Positions 1 through 8,132 of a stretch of 64,000 nt of DNA are shown here, piece after piece (position 1 is the first letter of the stretch; the number at the start of each line of letters is the position of its first letter). Below the pieces are notes generated by a model that ran no database searches, was not told the origin of the DNA, and saw only the letters and a list, made by a program, of their open reading frames with translations. Source of the stretch: Bacteroides sp. OM05-12 (lineage in GTDB: Bacteria; Bacteroidota; Bacteroidia; Bacteroidales; Bacteroidaceae); the NCBI RefSeq assembly GCF_003438995.1, contig NZ_QSUN01000001.1, positions 248,001 through 312,000 on the forward strand. The letters run 5' to 3'. A program made the position numbers and the translations under genes.

Positions 1-551
1 GTATCGATACGTACCGGTTTGTTATTGTCGTCATATTCAATCGTTACCTGACTTTTTGCATCCGGGCGGAGATAAGTCATGACTCTACCCTCACGACGGA
101 TTTCAGCAAGTACTAATAGTATTTTATGTGCCAGATCGAGTGATAGCGGCATATAATTTTCAGTTTCGTTAGTAGCGTAGCCAAACATCATACCTTGATC
201 TCCTGCACCCTGATCCATCGGGTTTTCACGTTCTACGCCACGATTGATGTCCGCACTCTGCTCATGGATAGCAGAGAATACACCGCACGAGTTACCTTCG
301 AACATATAATCGCTCTTGTTGTAACCTATTTTATTGATTACCTCGCGTGCGATAAGTTGAAGATCAACATACGCTTTTGTTTTTACTTCACCCGCAAGTA
401 CTACTTGTCCGGTAGTAACTAAGGTTTCGCAAGCTACTTTAGAACTGGGGTCGAATGCCAACAGTTTGTCAAGCACAGCGTCCGATATTTGATCGGCCAC
501 TTTGTCGGGGTGTCCTTCTGACACCGATTCGGATGTGAATAAGTATCCCAT
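1..551 (-). CDS. metK: S-adenosylmethionine synthetase, N-terminal part (cut by window edge)
   Basis: Makes S-adenosylmethionine from methionine and ATP in the cytoplasm. About 183 codons are present from the ATG at 551; the rest lies left of position 1. The translation starts [17 protein letters not shown], carrying the family GHPDK motif at residues 13-17, and has the second signature GAGDQG at residues 115-120 followed by FGYATNETE. These are the ATP and methionine binding landmarks of the MetK family. No other protein family has this combination. The leader between the start codon and a TACCTTTG promoter box at 697-704 is about 140 nt long and can fold, so the gene may be controlled through its 5' UTR. 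It is separated from folK by about 200 bases and is probably its own transcription unit. Confidence 0.97.
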   Translation of the reverse strand, partial: MGYLFTSESVSEGHPDKVADQISDAVLDKLLAFDPSSKVACETLVTTGQVVLAGEVKTKAYVDLQLIAREVINKIGYNKSDYMFEGNSCGVFSAIHEQSADINRGVERENPMDQGAGDQGMMFGYATNETENYMPLSLDLAHKILLVLAEIRREGRVMTYLRPDAKSQVTIEYDDNNKPVRID

Positions 552-605
552 TTTAATTGAGAATTAAAAAATTAATAAATTAAAACCAAATGGGGAAACA
601 TAGGT

Positions 606-668
606 GTAAGCTGAAATGCACAATAAGAAGTTGTCATTTTAGCATTTTTTATTGTGGTTGCAAGCTAC
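606..668 (-). promoter_or_regulatory. Structured 5' leader of metK
   Basis: Within the long metK leader, CACAATAA at 619-626 pairs perfectly with TTATTGTG at 649-656. An outer arm GTAAGCT (606-612) pairs with AGCTAC (663-668) with one bulge, giving a two-stage stem around an AT-rich 22-nt loop. A SAM-responsive element would be logical in front of metK, but I could not match the sequence to the SAM-I or SAM-II consensus I know. The structure is seen; a regulatory role is inference. Confidence 0.4.
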
Positions 669-696
669 CCAAATCTTTCCACACTTTTTCGTATTG

Positions 697-704
697 CAAA
701 GGTA
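697..704 (-). promoter_or_regulatory. Promoter -7 box for metK
   Basis: TACCTTTG on the minus strand matches the Bacteroidetes -7 consensus TAnnTTTG exactly. It predicts transcription from about position 690 and a 5' UTR of roughly 140 nt. No clear TTTG -33 box is visible at the usual spacing. Confidence 0.6.
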
Positions 705-758
705 GCTATTATTCGGAAATGATGGTTGCGTTTATCGGACTTTAACATATAGAAGCAG

Positions 759-1238
759 TTATGGATGTTCGTTGGCCACGAGCTCATCAAACAGTTCTTT
801 CATCGTTCTCCCTAGCGTGGGATGTTTGAGTTGCGGTGCTATTTCCGCTAAAGGTTCCATAACAAAGCGTCTTTCTGTCATTAAAGGATGAGGCAGTGTT
901 AATCTTTCGGATTCGATTTTCAAATTATCATATAGAAGTAAGTCAATATCGATTAAACGATCGGCATAGACTCCATTGACCGATTTTTGATTGCGGCCGA
1001 TTTTTTTTTCGATCAGTTGGGTTTCTTCCAATATTTGAAACGGGAACAGATTCGTTTCTATACAACATACTGCATTGAAAAATGAATTTACGGAATCAAA
1101 CCCCCATGGCTCTGTAATATAAAAAGCGGAAAGGGAAATGATTTCCCCTATCCGCTCTTCCAATTTTTCTGCGGTTAGGCGCAAGTTTTCTTCTTTGTTG
1201 CCAAGATTCGTTCCCAAACCCAAGTAAACTTTTGCCAT
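759..1238 (-). CDS. folK: 2-amino-4-hydroxy-6-hydroxymethyldihydropteridine diphosphokinase
   Basis: Transfers pyrophosphate from ATP to 6-hydroxymethyl-dihydropterin in folate synthesis. At 159 residues it has the normal length of a single-domain HPPK. Visible landmarks are the opening YLGLGTNLGN (residues 5-14), EPWGF at 43-47, the magnesium-binding DRLIDID segment with Asp97 and Asp99, and the C-terminal LPHPLMTERRFV block typical of the family. It is the last gene of the minus-strand run that includes queA and truB, starting 14 bases after the queA stop. Confidence 0.96.
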   Translation of the reverse strand: MAKVYLGLGTNLGNKEENLRLTAEKLEERIGEIISLSAFYITEPWGFDSVNSFFNAVCCIETNLFPFQILEETQLIEKKIGRNQKSVNGVYADRLIDIDLLLYDNLKIESERLTLPHPLMTERRFVMEPLAEIAPQLKHPTLGRTMKELFDELVANEHP

Positions 1239-1252
1239 AACAGTTATTTTTA

Positions 1253-2305
1253 TTAATCTAAAATCAACATGGCATCTCCGTAGGTTCCGAAGCGATAATC
1301 TTCCTTCAATGCTACGTGATATGCTTCCATAACTTGTTCATAGCCACCGAAAGCAGCAACAAGCATTAATAAAGTAGACAAAGGCAGATGGAAATTTGTA
1401 ACCATACTGTTTGCCACAGTAAAATCATAAGGAGGAAAAATGAATTTGTTAGTCCATCCTTCAAACTCTTTCAGGTGTCCGTCAGTGCTTACCGCCGTTT
1501 CAATGGCACGCATAACAGTTGTACCTACAGCACATACACTCTTATTTAAATCCTTGGCACGGTTCACCGTATTGACTGCCTGTGTATTGACAAACATTTG
1601 TTCCGAGTCCATTTTATGTTTCGTCAAGTCTTCAACATCTATTTCGCGGAAGTTACCAAGTCCGGCATGCATCGTAATAAATGCAAAATCAATACCTTTG
1701 ATTTCCATTCTTTTCATCAATTCGCGACTGAAGTGTAATCCGGCAGTCGGTGCAGTGACAGCACCTTCATTCTTTGCAAAAATGGTTTGAAACCGCTCTG
1801 TATCATCAGGCTCAACTGCACGATTGATAAAACTAGGTAGAGGAGCTTCTCCTAATGCATAAAGAGCTTTTTTGAATTCATCATGGGGACCGTCATAAAG
1901 AAAACGAAGCGTACGACCGCGTGAGGTGGTATTATCAATAACTTCTGCTACCATAGAATCATCTTCACCAAAATAGAGTTTATTCCCTATTCTTATTTTA
2001 CGGGCAGGATCGACAAGTACATCCCATAAACGAAGATCTTCGTTTAGCTCACGTAGAAGAAATACCTCAATGCGTGCACCGGTTTTTTCCTTGTTTCCAT
2101 AAAGACGTGCAGGAAATACTTTCGTATCATTGAAAATAAACACATCTTTATCATCGAAATAATTCAAAATATCCTTAAATACTTTATGCTCTATTTGTCC
2201 GGTCTTTCTGTGAAGCACCATCATGCGCGATTCATCTCTGTACTTTGTCGGGTGCAAAGCAATCTTCTCTTCCGGTAATTTAAATTTAAATTGCGATAGC
2301 TTCAT
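1253..2305 (-). CDS. queA: tRNA preQ1(34) S-adenosylmethionine ribosyltransferase-isomerase
   Basis: Converts preQ1 at the wobble position of GUN tRNAs to epoxyqueuosine using the ribosyl part of SAM. The 350-residue protein has the usual QueA length and opening ([16 protein letters not shown]), the conserved [11 protein letters not shown] segment near residue 60, APTAGLHFS near 185, the HAGLGNF motif near 213, and the C-terminal [16 protein letters not shown] block. It lies between truB and folK with gaps of 21 and 14 bases, so it is probably cotranscribed. queG, encoding the next enzyme of the same pathway, is at 35247. Confidence 0.96.
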   Translation of the reverse strand: MKLSQFKFKLPEEKIALHPTKYRDESRMMVLHRKTGQIEHKVFKDILNYFDDKDVFIFNDTKVFPARLYGNKEKTGARIEVFLLRELNEDLRLWDVLVDPARKIRIGNKLYFGEDDSMVAEVIDNTTSRGRTLRFLYDGPHDEFKKALYALGEAPLPSFINRAVEPDDTERFQTIFAKNEGAVTAPTAGLHFSRELMKRMEIKGIDFAFITMHAGLGNFREIDVEDLTKHKMDSEQMFVNTQAVNTVNRAKDLNKSVCAVGTTVMRAIETAVSTDGHLKEFEGWTNKFIFPPYDFTVANSMVTNFHLPLSTLLMLVAAFGGYEQVMEAYHVALKEDYRFGTYGDAMLILD

Positions 2306-2326
2306 AATCTCTATATCTTTTATTCG

Positions 2327-3028
2327 TTAATTTTCTATTTCAATCTCTTGTTGTTCCAGCCATGCCTCAAAGTTCTCCACATCCATGCATTTGTCCAGTG
2401 TTACATTTCCGACCCTAGTCCGAACCAATCCTATTAAATGTGCCCCACTATTCAAAGCTTCACCGATATCGCGCGCTAAAGCCCGTATATAGGTTCCTTT
2501 GCTACATACTACTCGTATCTTTATTATAGGCAGCTCGCATGACAACAGTTCAATCTCATCTATAACCAAAGTTTTCGGTTTCAGTTCAACATCCTGTCCT
2601 GCCCGCGCCAAATCATATGCCCTTTTCCCATCTATCTTACAAGCCGAAAAAACAGGTGGTATCTGTTCGATACTTCCGATAAAATCTTGCAATGTTTTTT
2701 CTACCATTTCACGGGTAATATGCTCCGTGGGATAAGTTGCATCTATTTCTTTTTCCAAATCATAAGAAGGTGTTGTAGCTCCCAAACGTATCGTCGCAAT
2801 ATACTCCTTTGTATGATATTGAAATTCTTCAATCCTTTTAGTTGCTTTACCGGTGCAAATAATCATAACTCCGGTAGCCAGCGGATCAAGCGTCCCGGCA
2901 TGTCCGACTTTTATTTTCTTTACTTTGATCTTCCTTGAAATATGATAACGTACTTTCGCTACCAATGCAAAGGAAGTCCATTTCAAGGGTTTATTAAAAT
3001 ATAATACTTCGCCTTCTTTAAAGTTCAT
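2327..3028 (-). CDS. truB: tRNA pseudouridine(55) synthase
   Basis: Isomerises U55 in the T-loop of nearly all tRNAs. The catalytic motif VGHAGTLDPLATGVM is present, with the nucleophile Asp48. The opening YFNKPLKWTSF corresponds to the family KPxGxTS motif, and GTYIRALARDIGEAL near residue 183 is the conserved C-terminal core block. At 233 residues it lacks the C-terminal extension of the E. coli protein, as is usual in Bacteroidetes. It begins 6 bases after the uppP stop, consistent with one operon. Confidence 0.96.
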   Translation of the reverse strand: MNFKEGEVLYFNKPLKWTSFALVAKVRYHISRKIKVKKIKVGHAGTLDPLATGVMIICTGKATKRIEEFQYHTKEYIATIRLGATTPSYDLEKEIDATYPTEHITREMVEKTLQDFIGSIEQIPPVFSACKIDGKRAYDLARAGQDVELKPKTLVIDEIELLSCELPIIKIRVVCSKGTYIRALARDIGEALNSGAHLIGLVRTRVGNVTLDKCMDVENFEAWLEQQEIEIEN

Positions 3029-3034
3029 ATTATA

Positions 3035-3835
3035 TTAGTTCATTAGTGTACATACAATCGTAACAGCTCCTACTATCGCGCAATAAATAGCGAAATAGAT
3101 CAACTTTCCTTTCTTCACGATATTTATCATCCATTTGCAAGCAAGACAGCCGGATATGAAAGCCGCGAGAAAACCTACTATCAGTGAAAGAGTAGGGATG
3201 TCTCCTGCCACATCTTCTCCTTTTATCATTTTCATCCCATCCAATAAAGCCTCACCCAATATCGGAGGTATAACCATAAGGAAAGAGAATTGAGCCAGTT
3301 TTGCCTTATTATCTCCTAACAATAACCCGGTTGCAATAGTGCTCCCTGAACGCGAAAGTCCCGGTAATACGGCACAAGCTTGTGCCAAACCGATAATGAA
3401 AGCGTCTTTCATGGATATATTCTCTTTTTGACGCGGTTTGACATAATAGGAGAATGTCAGTAATAAAGCTGTCAGCAACAACATACAGCCCACAATTAAT
3501 AACCCGGAACCAAATATTTCTTCTACTTTATCTTTAAAAAATACACCGACAATACCGATTGGGATCATAGAAATCAAGATATTGATCACATAACGAGTTT
3601 CACTGTTCATCTTAAACTTGAATAACCCTTTGAATATCCAGTCTATTTCTTTCCATAAGATTACCAATGTACTGAATACGGTTGCAACATGAACAACTAT
3701 CGTGAAAGCAAGATTCTCTTCTCCCTCTATGCCGAATAAAGCCGAACCGATAGCTAAATGACCACTACTACTGACGGGCAGGTATTCGGTCAGTCCCTGT
3801 ATCAATCCGAGTATTAATGCTTCAAACCAACTCAT
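3035..3835 (-). CDS. uppP: Undecaprenyl-diphosphate phosphatase
   Basis: Inner-membrane enzyme that dephosphorylates undecaprenyl diphosphate, recycling the lipid carrier for peptidoglycan and surface glycans and giving intrinsic bacitracin tolerance. The 266-residue protein is almost entirely hydrophobic (about eight membrane segments) and carries both BacA/UppP signatures: [10 protein letters not shown] at residues 17-26 with catalytic Glu17, and PGLSRSGST at 158-166 with Arg162. It overlaps the upstream DUF3098 gene by 14 bases, which suggests coupled translation. The order FtsX, DUF3098, UppP links cell division with envelope synthesis. Confidence 0.96.
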   Translation of the reverse strand: MSWFEALILGLIQGLTEYLPVSSSGHLAIGSALFGIEGEENLAFTIVVHVATVFSTLVILWKEIDWIFKGLFKFKMNSETRYVINILISMIPIGIVGVFFKDKVEEIFGSGLLIVGCMLLLTALLLTFSYYVKPRQKENISMKDAFIIGLAQACAVLPGLSRSGSTIATGLLLGDNKAKLAQFSFLMVIPPILGEALLDGMKMIKGEDVAGDIPTLSLIVGFLAAFISGCLACKWMINIVKKGKLIYFAIYCAIVGAVTIVCTLMN

Positions 3836-4073
3836 CCTTCTCTTCTCCTTTCAATTTAGGTTTCCTTAAAATTGCATAAATCATGAAGATAAAACCGAAG
3901 AAACAAACAACCGGAGCAACTTTAATCCTACGAACACTAAAAATATCAGGTTCGAAAGTGGTTTCCGTACTGCCCGGCCCGGTCATTAATATGAAACCCA
4001 AAATGACGATACACATTCCTACTGCAAGCAGAATGAAGTTAGTCTTGTCGAAAGCAAATTTCTTTTTATCCAT
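3822..4073 (-). CDS. DUF3098 small membrane protein
   Basis: An 83-residue protein with two hydrophobic segments (about residues 13-33 and 51-68) separated by a polar loop, and a charged C-terminus. The [15 protein letters not shown] segment and the pattern P-x-V-C-F-x-G-F in the second helix are what I associate with DUF3098, a Bacteroidetes family found between ftsX and uppP. Function is unknown; the position suggests an envelope or division role. It overlaps uppP by 14 bases and follows ftsX by 26 bases. Confidence 0.8.
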   Translation of the reverse strand: MDKKKFAFDKTNFILLAVGMCIVILGFILMTGPGSTETTFEPDIFSVRRIKVAPVVCFFGFIFMIYAILRKPKLKGEEKDELV

Positions 4074-4099
4074 ATCTGATTATTAAATTATTAGCGTAT

Positions 4100-4978
4100 T
4101 TATATATAATATAATGTGCTGGCTTTCATTCTCAAATATTTGTTGATGGAAGCATAAGCACAAAGGAACGTTATTATTATACCGAATAAAAGCACAGATG
4201 CTGAAACAATGAGCATTACTTCCGGGGTAATTATACGTATCAGTTCCGGTTCGTAAGTCACAAGCGTATAGGCTGTTCCCATTAATATTCCGTCAGCCAT
4301 AAGTCCGGCAATGATACCACTCCAAATGTTTCTTCTTAAGAATGGACGGCGAATAAAACCCCAGTTTGCTCCTACAAGTTTCATCGTATGGATGAGGAAG
4401 CGTTTGGAGTAAATGGCCAATCTTATCGTATTGTTTATCAACGCAAAAGAAATAAGCGTAAGTAATCCCGCAAGGGAGAGCAATACGATACTTATCTTCT
4501 TTATATTGTCATTTACAGCATCCATTAACTCTTGAGGGTATTTTACTTCAAGTATATTGGAATTCTTTTTCAGCTTCTTTTCTATCTTGGCAATGCTGTC
4601 TGAATTAGCGTAGTCTGAATTAAGTTTTATCTCAATTGATGCAGTGAACGGGTTATAGCCTAGGAATTCTTTCGGATCTGTGCCCATTGCTTCCGTTTGT
4701 TCTTTCAATGCCTGTTTTTTAGATATATAAGTAGTTGCTTTCACAAAAGGCTCGTCATTGAGCTTCTTTTGATATTGAAGAATGGCTGATTCATGCATAT
4801 CATCGCTTATAAGAAGTGAAAAGCTGATGTTCTCCTTTACGTAAATAGACAGATTGTTGGCAGAAAGAACAAAAAACACCACTAATCCCAGAAGTAACAA
4901 GACAAGCATAGTGCTGATTGTTGAAGTAACAAACTGCATATCAATAAATGAACTTGAATGTTTCTTTTCTTTCCCCAT
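4100..4978 (-). CDS. ftsX: Cell division protein FtsX
   Basis: Membrane subunit of the FtsEX complex, which activates periplasmic peptidoglycan hydrolases at the septum. The 292-residue protein has the FtsX topology: one N-terminal membrane helix (about 20-41), a periplasmic domain with the ISKKQALKEQ segment near residue 84, then three more helices (about 167-190, 222-244, 256-278) with the conserved NTIRLAIYSKRF-type loop after the second. ftsE is not adjacent. The start codon overlaps the stop of the upstream methyltransferase gene by one base. Confidence 0.93.
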   Translation of the reverse strand: MGKEKKHSSSFIDMQFVTSTISTMLVLLLLGLVVFFVLSANNLSIYVKENISFSLLISDDMHESAILQYQKKLNDEPFVKATTYISKKQALKEQTEAMGTDPKEFLGYNPFTASIEIKLNSDYANSDSIAKIEKKLKKNSNILEVKYPQELMDAVNDNIKKISIVLLSLAGLLTLISFALINNTIRLAIYSKRFLIHTMKLVGANWGFIRRPFLRRNIWSGIIAGLMADGILMGTAYTLVTYEPELIRIITPEVMLIVSASVLLFGIIITFLCAYASINKYLRMKASTLYYI

Positions 4979-5877
4979 TATTTTTTCTTTCTAAATACAT
5001 AAATCATAGAACTGCTTCTTTCTTTTTTTGCCAAAGCATGAAACCAAGCAATTGTACCCACATACATACCTTTGATAAAAGGCAGTGCACTCTTTTTATA
5101 TTTTTCGCTTAACATTGAAACATAGAAAGCATCAAAAGGCATCGGATGTTGAGCTGCTAAAATAAAGTTATGCTTTGCTCCGAATGTCTGTATAGTGCTG
5201 GGTGTAAAATGCCAAAGATGCCTTGGAACATCGTAGGCTGCCCAATATTCCTGATACTTTTCAGCATCATAAGAAGTGCAGTTAGGAACAGCAACGACCA
5301 ATATCCCGTTATCATCCAACAATTTATACAATAATTCCCATGTTTCATTCAAGTGCTCCAAATGCTCCATGACATGCCATAATGTTATTGTATCGAATGA
5401 TTTATCAGGCAAATCCTTTAGTTTGGATTCGTCATAGACATTCAAATTGAAATGTTCTTTTGCGAAAGTCCTGGCTTGTGGGCTTTTTTCAATAGCAGTG
5501 ACGTCCCAACCTTTTTCTTTCATGGTATGGGAGAAATAACCTGTTCCCGTACCAATGTCTAGTAAACTTCCGGTCTTTTTCCCTAGCAAATGTAAGATTA
5601 ACCGGGCTTTACGATTCAACATTCGTTTGCGAACCAAATGGTATAGGCTGTTTATCACTCCTTTTTTTGTATCACTATGAGATATATAATCGGGAGTTTC
5701 ATAGTAACGGCCGATTTCTGTTTCTAAAGGAAAGTCTTGGGTAAATTGAAATCCACAATCTTCGCAACGGAGCAAATCGAAATGTTCGCCGGAAGCATAA
5801 TGATCTACACATGTCATTGTGTATTTCAAATGGTTGCCTCCACAGAGTGGACAGGCATGTATGTTGAGTTTGCTCAT
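4978..5877 (-). CDS. Class I SAM-dependent methyltransferase with zinc-ribbon N-terminus
   Basis: A 299-residue protein with an N-terminal pair of Cys motifs (CPLCGGNH and CEDCGF, residues 9-41) that look like a zinc ribbon, followed by a class I methyltransferase fold with SAM motif I LLDIGTGTGYF near residue 104 and the LWHVMEHLEHL block near 170. The histidine-rich EHLEHL and later DVPRHLWHF segments are typical of a Bacteroidetes methyltransferase commonly placed upstream of ftsX. The substrate is unknown. It is the first gene of the run that continues through ftsX to folK. Confidence 0.82.
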   Translation of the reverse strand: MSKLNIHACPLCGGNHLKYTMTCVDHYASGEHFDLLRCEDCGFQFTQDFPLETEIGRYYETPDYISHSDTKKGVINSLYHLVRKRMLNRKARLILHLLGKKTGSLLDIGTGTGYFSHTMKEKGWDVTAIEKSPQARTFAKEHFNLNVYDESKLKDLPDKSFDTITLWHVMEHLEHLNETWELLYKLLDDNGILVVAVPNCTSYDAEKYQEYWAAYDVPRHLWHFTPSTIQTFGAKHNFILAAQHPMPFDAFYVSMLSEKYKKSALPFIKGMYVGTIAWFHALAKKERSSSMIYVFRKKK

Positions 5878-6005
5878 TATTCAGTCACAATCTTTTAATT
5901 CCCCGATACCAATAAGATAGACTACACCCTAATTTGGTGCAAATTAACAAATAAAATGTGACGTAAATCTATTTCTTTAAGGTCTTTTAATATAATAAGG
6001 TGGAA

Positions 6006-6029
6006 GAGAATTGGCTTAAACCAATTCTC
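6006..6029 (-). terminator. Hairpin overlapping the miaB stop codon
   Basis: GAGAATTGG (6006-6014) and CCAATTCTC (6021-6029) form a perfect 9-bp stem with a 6-nt loop, and the miaB stop codon sits in the loop. The minus-strand sequence after it is only moderately T-rich, so termination between miaB and the following methyltransferase gene may be partial. Confidence 0.5.
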
Positions 6030-7377
6030 CTTTTAATGTCGCTGAGCTGGCATCTGTTATTTTAACCTGTACAAAATCTCCTATTCTATGATTCCCACGG
6101 TCGAATACGACGACTTTGTTTTGTTCGGTACGACCGAACAATTGTTCTCGAGAACGTTTTGATACACCTTCTACAAGTACCTCAAACTCTTTACCGATAC
6201 AACGCTGGTTACTTTCAGCAGAAAGTTGATTTTGAAGTTCTATAATTTCGTTTAAACGTTGGATTTTTATTTCTTCTGAAATATTATCTTCCAGATGTTT
6301 GGAGGCATAAGTGCCGGGACGTTCGGAATATTTAAACATAAAAGCGGAATCATAAGCACACTCTCGCATCAATGATAATGAGAGCTGATGATCCTCTTCT
6401 GTCTCAGAATGGAAACCTGAAAAAATATCTGTGCTCAATCCGCAATCAGGAATAATTTTACGGATGGCAGCAACTCTATCCAAGTACCATTCACGGGTAT
6501 ACTTGCGATTCATTAGTTTTAATATCCGCGAGCTTCCGCTTTGAACGGGAAGGTGAATATGTTTACAAACATTAGGCATCTCGGCAATAACTTGCAGTGT
6601 TTCGTCACTCATATCTTTCGGGTGGGAAGTTGTGAACCGGATTCTTACACCCGGAGCTGCTTTTGCCACAATTCGGAGCAACATAGGGAAAGTAATGATC
6701 TCCCCTTCTTTTTCAAACCGGTAAGAATTGACATTCTGCCCCAATAAGGTGATTTCTTTGTAACCTTTGGCTATTAAGTCCCCTACTTCATTCAAGATAC
6801 TATCGACATCACGGCTTCTTTCTCTTCCACGAGTATAAGGAACAATACAATAGGTACAAAAATTATTGCATCCACGCATGATTGAGACAAAACCGGATAT
6901 ATGATTTCCACAGATGCGTGAGGGTATCACATCTTTATAGGTTTCTGTCGTAGAGAGTTCAACATTGATTGCTTTTTCGCCTGTCTCTACGGTTGCAATC
7001 AAGTCAGGTAGGGTTAAATAAGAGTCAGGTCCTACTACAAGATCCACATGATGGTTCTCTATTAAATCATTCTTTACTCGTTCTGCCATACAGCCCAACA
7101 CGCCTACAATCAGATGCTTTCTTTTCTTCTTCAGGGAATAGAAGAATTCCAACCGATTTAAGATTTTTTGTTCTGCATTGTCGCGTATGGAACATGTATT
7201 CATGAACACGGCATCCGCCTCTTCAATTGTGTCGCATACAGAATATCCTGCCATCTGCATGATGGAGGCGATTACTTCACTGTCGGCTACGTTCATTTGG
7301 CAACCATACGTTTCAATAAACAATTTTCTGTTATCTGCAGTTGCGGATTTAAAGTCCGCTTCCGTTAAATTTGTCAT
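6016..7377 (-). CDS. miaB: tRNA-2-methylthio-N6-dimethylallyladenosine synthase
   Basis: Radical SAM methylthiotransferase acting on i6A37 of tRNAs. The 453-residue protein has all three expected domains: the N-terminal UPF0004 domain opening with ETYGCQMNVADSE (first auxiliary cluster Cys), the radical SAM domain with Cys-NNF-Cys-TY-Cys near residues 170-177 followed by YTRGRERSRD, and a C-terminal TRAM domain ending in KGELV. HIHLPVQSGS near residue 275 is the conserved MiaB/RimO strand. A TATCTTTG box at 7405-7412 gives it its own promoter; the downstream methyltransferase gene starts 138 bases after its stop. Confidence 0.97.
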   Translation of the reverse strand: MTNLTEADFKSATADNRKLFIETYGCQMNVADSEVIASIMQMAGYSVCDTIEEADAVFMNTCSIRDNAEQKILNRLEFFYSLKKKRKHLIVGVLGCMAERVKNDLIENHHVDLVVGPDSYLTLPDLIATVETGEKAINVELSTTETYKDVIPSRICGNHISGFVSIMRGCNNFCTYCIVPYTRGRERSRDVDSILNEVGDLIAKGYKEITLLGQNVNSYRFEKEGEIITFPMLLRIVAKAAPGVRIRFTTSHPKDMSDETLQVIAEMPNVCKHIHLPVQSGSSRILKLMNRKYTREWYLDRVAAIRKIIPDCGLSTDIFSGFHSETEEDHQLSLSLMRECAYDSAFMFKYSERPGTYASKHLEDNISEEIKIQRLNEIIELQNQLSAESNQRCIGKEFEVLVEGVSKRSREQLFGRTEQNKVVVFDRGNHRIGDFVQVKITDASSATLKGELV

Positions 7378-7404
7378 TTTGTTATTTCTTTAAATATTGC
7401 GACG

Positions 7405-7412
7405 CAAAGATA
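7405..7412 (-). promoter_or_regulatory. Promoter -7 box for miaB
   Basis: TATCTTTG on the minus strand is an exact TAnnTTTG match 28 bases upstream of the miaB start and predicts a short 5' UTR of about 20 nt. Confidence 0.6.
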
Positions 7413-7521
7413 ACTCTAATCCGCTAAATACTTGTAAAATGATAGGAAAAAAGCAATTAATGTTACAGATTAAAAGTTTTAATATATAATTAATGTTAAA
7501 GGAACGAACATTTATTGCTAA

Positions 7522-7640
7522 TATATTTGCATGGTTTAGATTAATTTTACAAATTTGCCACATGAAAGAAACATTAGATTTTTTCATAGTTAAGGTTTAG
7601 GTTAAAAAAACAAAGGGGAGCTGTGAAGCTGCCCTTTTTT
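7522..7640 (+). ncRNA. Short promoter-to-terminator unit (candidate sRNA or leader)
   Basis: An exact -7 box TATATTTG (7522-7529) is followed about 85 nt later by a hairpin and six T (7615-7640: GGG and AGCT pairing with AGCT and CCC around one G/G mismatch). This defines a transcript of roughly 105 nt between the divergent miaB and the membrane-protein gene at 7695. It contains a 12-codon open frame at 7562-7600. No known RNA family was recognised. It could be a free small RNA, or an attenuated leader of the downstream genes, although those have their own strong promoter at 7653-7684. Confidence 0.45.
7562..7600 (+). CDS. Possible 12-residue leader peptide
   Basis: ATG at 7562 opens MKETLDFFIVKV and stops at 7598-7600, 14 bases before a hairpin with a T-run. 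Placement between a promoter box and a terminator is the only support. Two adjacent Phe codons are not enough to propose an amino-acid attenuator, and chance occurrence cannot be excluded. Confidence 0.25.
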   Translation: MKETLDFFIVKV

Positions 7641-7652
7641 CGTGTCGTTTTT

Positions 7653-7684
7653 TTTGGTATCTTTCAGATTAAGTAATACCTTTG
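7653..7684 (+). promoter_or_regulatory. Full Bacteroidetes promoter for the 7695-9626 genes
   Basis: A TTTG -33 box (7653-7656), a 20-base spacer and a TACCTTTG -7 box (7677-7684) match the consensus in sequence and spacing. Transcription would start about 7690, leaving only a few bases before the first ATG at 7695 and about 17 before the second at 7707. Confidence 0.75.
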
Positions 7685-7694
7685 GCAAACATTT

Positions 7695-8102
7695 ATGAAT
7701 GAAAACATGGAAAACTTACAAGCGTATATATTTATTGCCATAATTGTTATTATCACAATTTTCAATGTGATAAAAGAAGCCAGGAAAAAGCTTGAAAAGG
7801 ATAAAAAGCCTGTAATATTACCTCAAAAAGAAAAACAATTGGCAGAAATGGGAGATTCCAATGAATGGGAAAAGTGGTTCGAACAAGACGATGTCATGGA
7901 AGAGTCTGAAACCGAAAACATTCCTGTTACGCCTATACTCAAGAAAGATCCTTATGTAAGAATTCCTCAGGAAAATCAATCCGACAAACAAATAAACAAA
8001 GAATCTTGTAGACATTTGAGTGACCCTAAAGTGAAACTCCATTCAAAAGAAGAGGTTCGTCGGGCTATTATCTATTCGGAAATTATAAAAAGAAAATATT
8101 AA
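7695..8102 (+). CDS. Small single-pass membrane protein of unknown function
   Basis: 135 residues: one N-terminal hydrophobic helix (about residues 9-25), a basic stretch (EARKKLEKDKKP), an acidic low-complexity middle (about 50-90), and a C-terminal block SKEEVRRAIIYSEIIKRKY that looks like a conserved tail. The layout is that of an inner-membrane protein with a long cytoplasmic tail. I do not recognise a family with certainty. The promoter at 7653-7684 leaves almost no leader for the ATG at 7695; Met5 at 7707 is a plausible start. It lies 30 bases upstream of the CoA-transferase gene. Confidence 0.75.
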   Translation: MNENMENLQAYIFIAIIVIITIFNVIKEARKKLEKDKKPVILPQKEKQLAEMGDSNEWEKWFEQDDVMEESETENIPVTPILKKDPYVRIPQENQSDKQINKESCRHLSDPKVKLHSKEEVRRAIIYSEIIKRKY

Positions 8103-8132
8103 AATAACTAACTTTGAAATACTATTGAAATT

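Noticed and set aside
195..422. Plus-strand open frame of 75 codons
   Set aside because: Lies inside the metK coding region on the opposite strand; no family resemblance.
606..668. Calling the metK leader a SAM-I or SAM-II riboswitch
   Set aside because: The core motifs of the classes I know are not present in the right order; only a short GCTAAAA element resembles SAM-II, so it was described only as a structured leader.
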